Notes under the pieces: generated by a model
Told to the model about the DNA's origin: nothing
The model's input: only the letters and a program-made list of their open reading frames with translations
Database searches by the model: none
Translations under genes and position numbers: made by a program
Shown here: positions 33,433 to 40,972 of the stretch, piece by piece
Layout: each line of letters begins with the position of its first letter
Numbering within the stretch: position 1 is the stretch's first letter
Origin: Streptomyces sp. WM4235
GTDB lineage: Bacteria > Actinomycetota > Actinomycetes > Streptomycetales > Streptomycetaceae
Direction: 5' to 3'
Assembly: GCF_001279725.1 (NCBI RefSeq)
Contig: NZ_LGDE01000181.1
Coordinates: 1 to 64,000, forward strand
DNA: 64,000 bases

Positions 33433-34125
33433 GTGACCAGCGCTTCCCTGGACAAGCAGCCGCACGAAGTCGCCTCCATGTTCGACGGGCTGGCGGCGAA
33501 CTACGACCTCGTCAACGACGTGCTCTCCCTCGGTCAGGCCCGCCTGTGGCGCAAGGAGGTCGCCAAGGCCGTCGGCGCCCGCCCCGGACACACGATCCTC
33601 GACCTGGCCGCCGGAACCGCGACCTCCTCGCTGCCCTTCGCCGCGACCGGCGCGTACGTCGTCCCCTGCGACTTCTCGCTCGGCATGCTCCAGGAGGGCA
33701 AGAAGCGGCACTCCTGGCTGCCGCTGACCGCCGGCGACGCGACGAAGCTGCCGTTCAAGGACGACACCTTCGACACCGTGACGATCTCCTTCGGGCTGCG
33801 CAACGTCCAGGACACCGACACCGCCCTGCGCGAGCTGTACCGCGTCACGAAGCCCGGCGGCCAGGTCGTCATCTGCGAGTTCTCGCAGCCCACCTGGGCG
33901 CCGTTCCGGACGGTCTACACCGAGTACCTGATGCGCGCCCTCCCGCCGGTGGCCCGCGCCATGTCACCCAACCCCGACGCGTACGTGTACCTCGCCGAGT
34001 CCATCCGCGCCTGGCCCGACCAGCCGGAACTCGCCGCGCTCCTGCAGAAGGCCGGCTGGTCCAAGGTCGCGTGGCGCAACCTCAGCGGCGGCATCGTGGC
34101 CCTGCACCGCGGCGTCAAGGCGTAG
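33433..34125 (+). CDS. menG: Demethylmenaquinone methyltransferase
   Basis: A 230-aa UbiE/MenG family C-methyltransferase. [25 protein letters not shown] opens it, [12 protein letters not shown] is the SAM-binding motif I, and [30 protein letters not shown] is the family signature. It adds the ring methyl group in the last step of menaquinone synthesis. The GTG at 33433 fits the family N-terminus; the upstream open frame lacks coding character. glsA follows 6 bp later, so the pair is probably one operon. Confidence 0.95.
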   Translation: MTSASLDKQPHEVASMFDGLAANYDLVNDVLSLGQARLWRKEVAKAVGARPGHTILDLAAGTATSSLPFAATGAYVVPCDFSLGMLQEGKKRHSWLPLTAGDATKLPFKDDTFDTVTISFGLRNVQDTDTALRELYRVTKPGGQVVICEFSQPTWAPFRTVYTEYLMRALPPVARAMSPNPDAYVYLAESIRAWPDQPELAALLQKAGWSKVAWRNLSGGIVALHRGVKA

Positions 34126-34131
34126 GACGCG

Positions 34132-35133
34132 ATGCCCGCCGCGCCCGTCGACGACGCGCCCCCGGGCGCCGCGCCCTCCGGCCCCGCGTTCCTCGGCCCG
34201 GAACCCTCCGAGACCGTGCGCTTCGACTACCAGGGACTGCTGGAGCGGATCGCGGCCGACATCGCGCCGGTGATCGGCCGCGGCACCCCGGCCGAGTACA
34301 TCCCGGCGCTGGCGTCCGTGGACCCGGCACAGTTCGGGATGGCCGTCGTCGACCTCGAAGGCAACGCGTACGGGGTGGGGGACTGGCAGGTCCCCTTCTC
34401 CACCCAGTCCATCACCAAGGTCTTCGCGCTCGCCCTGGCCCTCGCGGAGGGCGGCGACAGCCTGTGGGAACGGGTCGGCCGGGAACCCTCCGGCAACCCG
34501 TTCAACTCGCTCGTACAGCTGGAGTACGAGAACGGCATCCCCCGCAACCCGTTCATCAACGCGGGCGCCCTCGTCGTCACCGACCGGCTCCAGACCCTGA
34601 CGGGCGACGCGAGCAGCGAACTCCTGCAGTTCCTGCGGGACGAGAGCGAGAACCCGGCCATAGGGTTCGACGCCGAAGTGGCCGCCTCCGAGCAGGCGCA
34701 CGGCGACCGCAACGCGGCCGTCGCCCACTTCATGGCCTCCTACGGCAACATCGACAACCCCGTACCTGCCCTGCTGGAGCACTACTTCTGGCAGTGCTCC
34801 ATCGAGATGACCTGCGCCGACCTGGCCCGCGCCGGACGCGTACTGGCCCGGCACGGGCTGCGCGCCGACGGCACGCGCCTGCTGACGCGCAGCGAGGCCA
34901 AGCAGATCAACGCGGTGATGCTGACCTGCGGCACCTACGACGCGGCAGGCGAGTTCGCCTACCGCGTCGGCCTGCCCGGCAAGAGCGGGGTGGGCGGCGG
35001 GATCGTCGCCGTCGTCCCCGGCCGGTGCTCGATCGCGGTGTGGAGCCCGGGGCTCGACGCCCAGGGGAACTCGGTCGCGGGTGTGGCGGCCCTCGACCGC
35101 TTCACGACGCTGACCGGCCTGTCGGTCTTCTGA
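34132..35133 (+). CDS. glsA: Glutaminase A
   Basis: The 333-aa enzyme hydrolyses glutamine to glutamate and ammonia. It belongs to the beta-lactamase-like serine glutaminases: the catalytic SxxK is in STQSITK (Ser93, Lys96), with GNPFNSLVQLEYENGIPRNPFINAGA, FMASYGNIDNP and GLPGKSGVGGGI as family blocks. About 25 Pro/Ala-rich residues precede the domain. It follows menG by 6 bp, which is a matter of shared transcription rather than of shared pathway. Confidence 0.95.
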   Translation: MPAAPVDDAPPGAAPSGPAFLGPEPSETVRFDYQGLLERIAADIAPVIGRGTPAEYIPALASVDPAQFGMAVVDLEGNAYGVGDWQVPFSTQSITKVFALALALAEGGDSLWERVGREPSGNPFNSLVQLEYENGIPRNPFINAGALVVTDRLQTLTGDASSELLQFLRDESENPAIGFDAEVAASEQAHGDRNAAVAHFMASYGNIDNPVPALLEHYFWQCSIEMTCADLARAGRVLARHGLRADGTRLLTRSEAKQINAVMLTCGTYDAAGEFAYRVGLPGKSGVGGGIVAVVPGRCSIAVWSPGLDAQGNSVAGVAALDRFTTLTGLSVF

Positions 35134-35154
35134 CCGGCGGATCCGGGCCGGCGT

Positions 35155-35673
35155 CTACAGCGACAGCGCGTAGCGGCGGGCCGGGTTCCCGTCCGGCATC
35201 GTGGACTCCTCGTCCAGGTCCATCCCGAGCCGCTCCGCGACCGCCACCGAACGCACGTTCCGGGCGTCGATCATCGCCACCACGCGCGGCACGCCGGCCG
35301 CCCGTACCCGCTCCAGCGTGGCCAGCGCGGACGCGTACGCGTACCCACGGCCCCAGGCGGAGCGCCCCAGCCGCCAGCCGATCTCGATCTCCCCGACCGG
35401 CCCCCACTCCTTCTCGGCGGGCCACGGCTGCGCACCGGTGAAACCGATCACGGCGCCCTCCTCGTCCAGCAGGGTCCACAGGCAGTAGCCGAGCCGGGCG
35501 TCGTGCAACCGCTGGCGGGCGGTGAACTCCTCGTACATGGACAGCTCGGCGGGGCCACCGAGGAACTCCATCACCTCCGTGTCGGCGAAGACCTGGTGCC
35601 AGGCACGGGCGTCCTCGTCGATGGGCACGCGCAACTGCACGGTGGGAAGCGGCCGGGCGGGCGAGGTGGTCAT
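35155..35673 (-). CDS. GNAT-family N-acetyltransferase (RimJ/RimL-like)
   Basis: A 172-aa protein of the RimJ/RimL type of GNAT: LRVPIDEDARAWHQVF at the start, GEIEIGWRLGRSAWGRGYAYASA with the acetyl-CoA pyrophosphate loop (RSAWGRGYA), and VPRVVAMIDARNVRSVAVAERLGM. It probably acetylates an amine of a protein or small molecule. The start is ATG 35673. It is convergent with glsA and divergent from the menJ-like gene. Confidence 0.88.
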   Translation of the reverse strand: MTTSPARPLPTVQLRVPIDEDARAWHQVFADTEVMEFLGGPAELSMYEEFTARQRLHDARLGYCLWTLLDEEGAVIGFTGAQPWPAEKEWGPVGEIEIGWRLGRSAWGRGYAYASALATLERVRAAGVPRVVAMIDARNVRSVAVAERLGMDLDEESTMPDGNPARRYALSL

Positions 35674-35770
35674 CGGAGGCACCCTTCGGATCGTGATCTC
35701 TCTCGCTGCATAGACTGCACGTGTCCGGTGCCGTTGGGCACCCTTTATCGAGCCTTCGGGAGACCCCGCA

Positions 35771-37054
35771 GTGACCGAGCCCCTCTCCGAACACTCCGCG
35801 GACGTGATCGTCGTCGGGGCCGGGCCCGCCGGCTCGACCACCGCGTACTACCTCGCCAAGGCCGGATTGGACGTCCTGCTCCTGGAGAAGACCTCCTTCC
35901 CCCGCGAGAAGGTCTGCGGCGACGGCCTGACCCCGCGCGCCACCAAGCAACTGGTCGCCATGGGCATCGACGTCTCCGAGGAGGCCGGCTGGCTCCGCAA
36001 CAAGGGCCTGCGGATCATCGGCGGCGGGCAGCGGCTCCAGTTGGACTGGCCGGAACTCGCCTCCTTCCCGGACTACGGACTCGTCCGCAAGCGCGACGAC
36101 TTCGACGAGACCCTGGCCCGCCAGGCCCAGAAGGCGGGCGCCCGCCTCTACGAGCGCTGCAACGTCGGCGAACCCGTCCGCGACCCGCGCACCGGCCACA
36201 TCACCGGCGTGCAGGCGAAGCTCGGCGAGGAGAAGACCCCCGTCACCTTCAGCGCCCCGCTGGTCGTCGCGGCCGACGGAAACTCCTCGCGGATCTCCCT
36301 CGCGATGGGCCTGCACCGCCGCGAGGACCGCCCGATGGGCGTCGCCGTCCGTACGTACTTCACCTCGCCCCGTCACGACGACGACTACCTGGAGTCCTGG
36401 CTGGAGCTGTGGGACCGGCGCGGCGCGCAGGACCGGCTGCTGCCCGGCTACGGCTGGATCTTCGGCATGGGCGACGGCACGTCCAACGTCGGCCTGGGCA
36501 TCCTCAACTCCTCCTCCGCGTTCAAGGAGCTGGACTGGCGCGAGGTCCTCAAGGCCTGGTGCGCGTCCATGCCGGAGGACTGGGGCTACACCCCCGAGAA
36601 CATGACGCAGCCGATCCGCGGCGCGGCCCTGCCGATGGCCTTCAACCGCCAACCCCACTACACCAAGGGCCTGCTGCTCGTCGGCGACGCCGGCGGTCTC
36701 GTCAACCCGTTCAACGGCGAGGGCATCGCCTACGCGATGGAGTCCGGCCAGATCGCCGCCGAGGTCATCGTCCAGGCACACGCCCGCGCCACCCCGGCCC
36801 AGCGCGAACTGGCCCTGCACAACTACCCGAAGGTCCTCAAGGAGACGTACGGCGGCTACTACACGCTGGGCCGCGCCTTCGTGAAGCTGATCGGCAACCC
36901 GAAGGTCATGAAGATCGCCGCACAGCGCGGTCTGACCCACCCGGTGCTGATGCGCTTCACGCTCAAGATGCTGGCCAACCTGACCGACCCCACGGGCGGC
37001 GACGCGATGGACCGCGTCATCAACGGCCTCTCGAAGGTGGCGCCGAAGGCCTGA
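35771..37054 (+). CDS. menJ: Geranylgeranyl reductase-family flavoprotein (MenJ-like menaquinone reductase)
   Basis: The 427-aa FAD enzyme has the dinucleotide motif VVGAGPAGSTTAYYLAKAG (GAGPAG at 16-21), EKTSFPREKVCGDGLTPR and the second FAD motif LLVGDAGGLVNPFNGEGIAYAMESG (about 303-327). This matches actinobacterial geranylgeranyl reductases such as mycobacterial MenJ, which saturate an isoprene unit of the menaquinone tail. Streptomyces menaquinones carry partly hydrogenated tails, so the role fits. The start is GTG 35771. It lies in the quinone gene region and ends in a 17-bp hairpin. Its last 20 or so bases are imperfectly repeated at 37431-37453. Confidence 0.85.
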   Translation: MTEPLSEHSADVIVVGAGPAGSTTAYYLAKAGLDVLLLEKTSFPREKVCGDGLTPRATKQLVAMGIDVSEEAGWLRNKGLRIIGGGQRLQLDWPELASFPDYGLVRKRDDFDETLARQAQKAGARLYERCNVGEPVRDPRTGHITGVQAKLGEEKTPVTFSAPLVVAADGNSSRISLAMGLHRREDRPMGVAVRTYFTSPRHDDDYLESWLELWDRRGAQDRLLPGYGWIFGMGDGTSNVGLGILNSSSAFKELDWREVLKAWCASMPEDWGYTPENMTQPIRGAALPMAFNRQPHYTKGLLLVGDAGGLVNPFNGEGIAYAMESGQIAAEVIVQAHARATPAQRELALHNYPKVLKETYGGYYTLGRAFVKLIGNPKVMKIAAQRGLTHPVLMRFTLKMLANLTDPTGGDAMDRVINGLSKVAPKA

Positions 37055-37056
37055 TC
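37034..37056 (+). repeat. 23-bp imperfect direct repeat, copy 1 (3' end of menJ)
   Basis: Covers the last codons and stop of menJ plus two bases. It matches 37431-37453 at 21 of 23 positions (AAGGTGGCGCCGAAGGCC here; C for G and C for T in the other copy). A repeat of a gene 3' end some 400 bp away is the arrangement left by some site-specific integration or duplication events. Confidence 0.55.
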
Positions 37057-37059
37057 GCG

Positions 37060-37102
37060 ACGGGCCGGGCCGCTCGTCGGCTAGTCGAGCGGCCCGGCCC
37101 GT
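37060..37102 (+). terminator. Strong hairpin terminator after menJ
   Basis: A perfect 17-bp stem (ACGGGCCGGGCCGCTCG and its complement) with a 9-nt loop, 5 bp after the stop codon. Confidence 0.9.
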
Positions 37103-37124
37103 GGAGTGATCTTGAGGTGCCTAC

Positions 37125-37370
37125 TCACCACTCCAGTTCCGCCTGCCGCCGCGCTTCCGCGGAGACGAGGCCGAACGCCATGCGGTCGGCAGCCACTACC
37201 TCACGGAGCCTCTGTGCGGCGAGCCGCTCCTCCAGGGCTTCGGCCACGACGAAGGGGGAGCCGCTCTTGCCGGTGCGCTCCTCGACTTCCTCGATCAACG
37301 ATTGCGCCGGCGACACGGATCTCCTGCCTGCCCGCCCGGCGGCCTGGTGGTGGGCTCCATGGCTGCTCAT
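37125..37370 (-). CDS. Small orphan protein, antitoxin-like in character
   Basis: The 81-aa product (ATG 37370; an in-frame start at 37418 also exists) has a basic, disordered N-terminus. A helical C-terminal part follows (SPAQSLIEEVEERTGKSGSPFVVAEALEERLAAQ). The length and layout recall ribbon-helix-helix-type antitoxins, but no toxin gene lies next to it and I do not recognise a family. It lies between the two copies of the 23-bp repeat, in a stretch with weaker GC third-position bias than the neighbours, which suggests acquired DNA. Confidence 0.4.
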   Translation of the reverse strand: MSSHGAHHQAAGRAGRRSVSPAQSLIEEVEERTGKSGSPFVVAEALEERLAAQRLREVVAADRMAFGLVSAEARRQAELEW

Positions 37371-37430
37371 ACCTGAAACGTAATACCGCCGGTAGGGAAT
37401 CTCCTGGTCGATCTCCACCTCGGTGGAACC

Positions 37431-37453
37431 AAGGTGGCCCCGAAGGCCCGATC
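37431..37453 (+). repeat. 23-bp imperfect direct repeat, copy 2
   Basis: The second copy of the menJ 3'-end sequence (AAGGTGGCCCCGAAGGCC and five more bases), in the same orientation as copy 1 and not in a gene. It bounds the interval holding the menJ terminator and the small orphan ORF. Confidence 0.5.
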
Positions 37454-37521
37454 ATTCAGCCGAGTTGGCGGGACAGCCGCTGAACCGCAGGCGGCGCGCG
37501 AGCGGGGCGTTGTCCACGGCG

Positions 37522-38103
37522 TCAGATGGGGAGCGTCCAGCTTGGCCCGTGCGGCAGGTCGAGCCAGACCTTCTGTGCGTCTGACGTGATCGTCATTCCG
37601 AAGGCGGACAGGTGTGGCGAGCCGTGGCTCCGCCACTGCATGAGCGCGTCCTCGATGGTGCTCCACAGGTCGAGCGGACCGCGCCGGACGACGGTCCAGC
37701 CCTTCCCGTCGGCCGCCGGTCGCGTTCGGGCCTGCGAACCAGTGGCCACGTCGAGCAGGATCTGTTCGTTCCCCATGCCGAGGCGCTCGGCCGAGGGTGC
37801 GGCGAGCTGTCCGACGAATCGACCGGTCCAGTCGTCGAGCAGGGCGGGGTCGATCCGGCTCGGCCGCTCTTCCCCGGGCAGTAGCTCGAACGGTCCGTGC
37901 GGCGGCCGGTCATGGGGGCGAGCGATCATGAATGAGGTGTATCCGGGCAGGAAGCGGCCTTCCGCGACTCCGTTCGCCTCGACCGTGAGGCGAACGAGCC
38001 CGTGCGCGACGCCCCAGCCGGACAGGGTGACGAGCAGCGTCCCCCCGGTGTCGATCTGCCGGAGCAGGCCGTAGGAGAGAAGGGGACGGGGACCGGTGAG
38101 CAG
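37522..38103 (-). pseudogene. 3' remnant of a PIMT-like SAM methyltransferase
   Basis: The frame is open from the stop at 37522 up through the ATG at 37929 and on to about 38103. The upstream part reads LRQIDTGGTLLVTLSGWG then LTVEANGVAEGRFLPGYTSFM, clearly coding and matching the second half of protein-L-isoaspartate-type methyltransferases that work on RiPP peptides (graspetide or FxLD systems, from memory). It ends with MTITSDAQKVWLDLPHGPSW. The N-terminal SAM-binding Rossmann half is missing. At about 38104 the sequence passes into a different broken gene on the other strand. A shorter protein from 37929 could still be made. Confidence 0.65.
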
Positions 38104-38423
38104 CTGATCAGGCTTTGGTCCTGGCGCCAGTCGAGGTGATCGCCGTCGGTGTCGATCCGGCTCGCGAAGACCTCTTCCCCGACGGCGGCGAGCCGAATAC
38201 CGAGGCCCGAGTGTTCGTGTGCGTCATGGATGACGAGGCCGGCAACCCGCTGCCCGCGGAACTCCCCGAGATGTCGACCACCGGCCAGAGCGGGCGAGGG
38301 CTGCGGCTGATCGCCGAGTACGCCGAAGGCTGGGACGTGATCCAGGGGAACGGGCCGCACAAGACGGTGTGGTTCAGCCTGGCGGTCGAGAACCGGGTGG
38401 GAACGAGCGAGGCGAGCAGGTGA
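38100..38423 (+). pseudogene. 3' remnant of an anti-sigma-type HATPase
   Basis: The open frame starts right after an in-frame stop at 38097-38099. It contains VFVCVMDDEAG (the G1-like Asp motif), TGQSGRGLRLIAEYAEGWDV (G2-like) and the closing KTVWFSLAV of RsbW-like HATPases. The N-terminal half with the N-box Asn is absent, so it cannot bind ATP normally. A TTG at 38115 is the only early start. It lies head to head with the methyltransferase remnant; both lost their 5' halves at the same point, consistent with one deletion or recombination event. Confidence 0.65.
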
Positions 38424-38431
38424 CCCTCGGG

Positions 38432-38797
38432 TCAGTCCGCGGGCGGGCGGGCGGGGGCGTGCGCCGAGCGGGCCGGTCCGGCGGGGGAGCCTCCGCTCCG
38501 GGCCGGGGTGGTCCGGTCGGGGTGGCCGTCCGCGCACCCGTCCTCGTACGGAGCGCTGTGCACGGTCCGCACGCAGCGGGCCAACAGCACCACCCCGCAC
38601 ACCAGCAGGGCGACCGAGGCCGTCCAACCGAGCCCGAGCGTGACGGGGTGCCCCGGCTTCGCCCAGGGGCGGGCGGTGGTCAGCAACCAGCCACCGACCG
38701 CGAGCAGGGCCAGACCCGCGGCGGCGGGCAACGCGGTGGGGTCCCCGGTGCCGCGGTCGGCGACCTCGGCGTTCTCGGCGGGCCGTCGGGTGAGCAC
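38432..38797 (-). CDS. Small two-helix membrane protein
   Basis: The 121-aa product has two hydrophobic segments (about residues 24-42 and 55-73: ALPAAAGLALLAVGGWLL and LGWTASVALLVCGVVLLARC) and a hydrophilic Pro/Ser-rich C-terminus. It is 46 bp downstream of the ABC permease gene on the same strand and may be part of that operon, but no family is recognised. Confidence 0.6.
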   Translation of the reverse strand: MLTRRPAENAEVADRGTGDPTALPAAAGLALLAVGGWLLTTARPWAKPGHPVTLGLGWTASVALLVCGVVLLARCVRTVHSAPYEDGCADGHPDRTTPARSGGSPAGPARSAHAPARPPAD

Positions 38798-38843
38798 GGG
38801 ACCACCACCTCCAGGGTCGTTGACGGTCGGGCGAGCGCCCCGA

Positions 38844-40208
38844 CTATCTTCGCAGGGCCTCGGCCGGTTCGATACGGGCCGCCCGCCAGGCCGGGTAGAG
38901 CCCGGCCGACAAGCCGGTGAGGAGCCCGGTGAGCGGGGCGGCCGCGACGGTGGCGGGATGGATCACCGGAGTCCAGTCGCGGGCCAGCGAGACGGCGACC
39001 ACCGTCAGTTCGCCCAACGACGTGCCGACCAGCCCGCCGAGCGTGCCCAGGGTCGCGGACTCGGTGAGGAACTGGGCCGCTATGTGCCGCCCCCGGGCGC
39101 CCAGCGCACGGCGCAGCCCGATCTCCGACGTCCGCTCCAGCACCGCGACGAGCGTGGTGTTGGCGATGCCGACCGCGCCGATGACCAGACAGATCCCGGC
39201 GAGCAGCAGGAACAGGGCGCTCAGGTCGGAGGTCACGCCGGACCGCAGCAGCCGGGGGTCCGGGGGCGGTACGGCCTTCAGGTACTCGGGGTGGTCGGGC
39301 CGCAGCGCGAGCGGGGCGAGCTCCGCGGCCTGCCGGGCGGCGCCCAGCTCGGTGTCGAGGAGCATGGTGGCGCCGCCGGGCTCGGGCGGCCCCCACAACT
39401 CCCGGGCGGTGGCCCGGGGCACGAGGACGGAGAGCAGGTTCTCCGGCTTGCGTTCCACGTCGGCGATGACGCCCGCCACGGTGAACGGCTCCTCGCCGAT
39501 GTAGAGCGCGGGGCGGGTCGTCAGGGTGGTGATGCCGAGGCGTTCGGCGACCCCGCTGCCGATGAGCACGACACGCTGCCGGCTCCGCTCGGCGAACTCG
39601 TCGTAGAGCCGGCCCTCCCGGAGGGTGGGCACCAGGGCGGCGACGGCCCCCGGGGAGGCGGCGACGACCGCGGTGCCGGTGGTGGTGCCCGTGGTGGTGG
39701 TGCCGCCGGCGGCGGCGGGCAGGACGCCGATCGTCGTGCCCGGATCGAGCCGTACGGTCCACAGCGTTCCGGCGTTGCGGATGCCCGCGACGTCGCGCAG
39801 CCGCTCCTCCGCGTCGGCGGGGAAACCGGAGCCGGCGAACTCGTTCACCTCGGGGGCGACGTCCTCGATGGTCACCTCGGTGGCGGTGAGCACGTTGAAC
39901 CGGCCGTCGATCTGCGAGGAGATGGTGGCGGTCAGGCCGAGGACGGCCACGAAACTGCCGACGCCGAGCACGGTTCCCAACGCGGTGAGGACGGCCCGCC
40001 CGGGGCGGCGCAGCATGCCGGCGAGCGCTTCGGACAGGGCGTCCCGGGCGGCCAGCCCGGTCGGCTCGATGCGCGCACGGTCACCGATCTCCGCGCCGTT
40101 GTGCGTGCCTGTGCCTGTGCCGTGGTGCGTGTTCGCGCCGTCGTGCGTGTCCGCGCCGTGTCCCGTGGCCGCACCGTCGTGTGTGTTCGTGCCGTCGCGC
40201 CTGGTCAC
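38844..40208 (-). CDS. MacB/FtsX-type ABC transporter permease
   Basis: The 454-aa protein has one membrane helix after the N-terminal region (GRAVLTALGTVLGVGSFVAVLGL), a large extracytoplasmic domain, and three C-terminal helices with the FtsX signature (ERTSEIGLRRALGARGRHI). The last residues ARIEPAEALRR are typical of MacB permeases. The GTG start overlaps the ATPase stop (GTGA, 40208-40205). The first roughly 40 residues are an unusual His/Thr/Gly-rich tract (THDGAATGHGADTHDG) encoded by short repeats. With the ATPase and adaptor it forms an export or cell-envelope stress system of the MacAB kind. Confidence 0.92.
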   Translation of the reverse strand: MTRRDGTNTHDGAATGHGADTHDGANTHHGTGTGTHNGAEIGDRARIEPTGLAARDALSEALAGMLRRPGRAVLTALGTVLGVGSFVAVLGLTATISSQIDGRFNVLTATEVTIEDVAPEVNEFAGSGFPADAEERLRDVAGIRNAGTLWTVRLDPGTTIGVLPAAAGGTTTTGTTTGTAVVAASPGAVAALVPTLREGRLYDEFAERSRQRVVLIGSGVAERLGITTLTTRPALYIGEEPFTVAGVIADVERKPENLLSVLVPRATARELWGPPEPGGATMLLDTELGAARQAAELAPLALRPDHPEYLKAVPPPDPRLLRSGVTSDLSALFLLLAGICLVIGAVGIANTTLVAVLERTSEIGLRRALGARGRHIAAQFLTESATLGTLGGLVGTSLGELTVVAVSLARDWTPVIHPATVAAAPLTGLLTGLSAGLYPAWRAARIEPAEALRR

Positions 40209-40972
40209 GGGCTCACCCGCTCGCGCAGCCGGCCGTCGCGGACGGTGACGGTCCGCCGGCCGCGTGCCGCGACCTCGGCGTCGTGCGTGATCACCATGAC
40301 GGTCATCCCCGCCGCGTGCAGCTCGTCCAGCAGCGCCAGTACGGAGGCGGCGTTGGCGGAGTCGAGGTTGCCGGTGGGTTCGTCGCACAGCAGCAGCGAG
40401 GGCCGCCCGACGAGTGCCCGGGCGATGGCCACGCGCTGGCGCTCGCCGCCGGAGAGCCGACCGGGGACGGCCGCCGCCCGGTGGCCCAGGCCGACCTGGT
40501 CGAGTGCGGCGCGGGCCCGGGTGAGGCGCTGCGCGCGCGGGACGGAGGTGTAGAGCATGGCGAGGGAGACGTTCTCCAGGGCGCTGCGGTGGGGCAGCAG
40601 GTGGAAGGACTGGAACACGAACCCGATGCGGCGGCCGCGCAGGGCGGTGCGGGCGTGGTCGGGCAGCCGCCCGGTGTCGATCCCGTCGAGGAGGTAGCGG
40701 CCGGAGGTGGGGGAGTCCAGGAGTCCCGCCACGTTGAGGAAGGTGGACTTCCCCGAGCCGGAGGGGCCGACGATGGTGACGAACTCGCCGCGCCGCACCG
40801 TCAGGTCGCAGGACTTGAGCGCCTCGACGGGCGGCGGCCCCGGGTAGGTGAGGGCCACCGCGCGGAACTCGATGACGGGGGCGTCGGGGCGGTCGGCGAC
40901 GTCGGGGGTGCCCGGGACGGGATCGTCGGAGGCGCCGCCGGACCGTCGGCGGGCGCGCGGGAGGAACCTCAC
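40205..40972 (-). CDS. ABC transporter ATP-binding protein (MacB/LolD-like)
   Basis: A 255-aa nucleotide-binding domain: Walker A GPSGSGKST (69-77), Q-loop FVFQSFHLLPHRSALENV, signature LSGGERQRVAIARAL, Walker B LLLCDEPTGNLD and the switch His in ITHDAEVA. It powers the permease encoded immediately downstream. The GTG start overlaps the adaptor gene's stop by 4 bp (40972-40969), and its own stop overlaps the permease start, so the three are translationally coupled. Confidence 0.95.
   Translation of the reverse strand: MRFLPRARRRSGGASDDPVPGTPDVADRPDAPVIEFRAVALTYPGPPPVEALKSCDLTVRRGEFVTIVGPSGSGKSTFLNVAGLLDSPTSGRYLLDGIDTGRLPDHARTALRGRRIGFVFQSFHLLPHRSALENVSLAMLYTSVPRAQRLTRARAALDQVGLGHRAAAVPGRLSGGERQRVAIARALVGRPSLLLCDEPTGNLDSANAASVLALLDELHAAGMTVMVITHDAEVAARGRRTVTVRDGRLRERVSP

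Noticed and set aside
37929..37929. ATG as the true start of an intact 135-aa gene
   Set aside because: The in-frame sequence upstream (to about 38103) clearly continues the methyltransferase, so the short form is a remnant rather than a natural gene.
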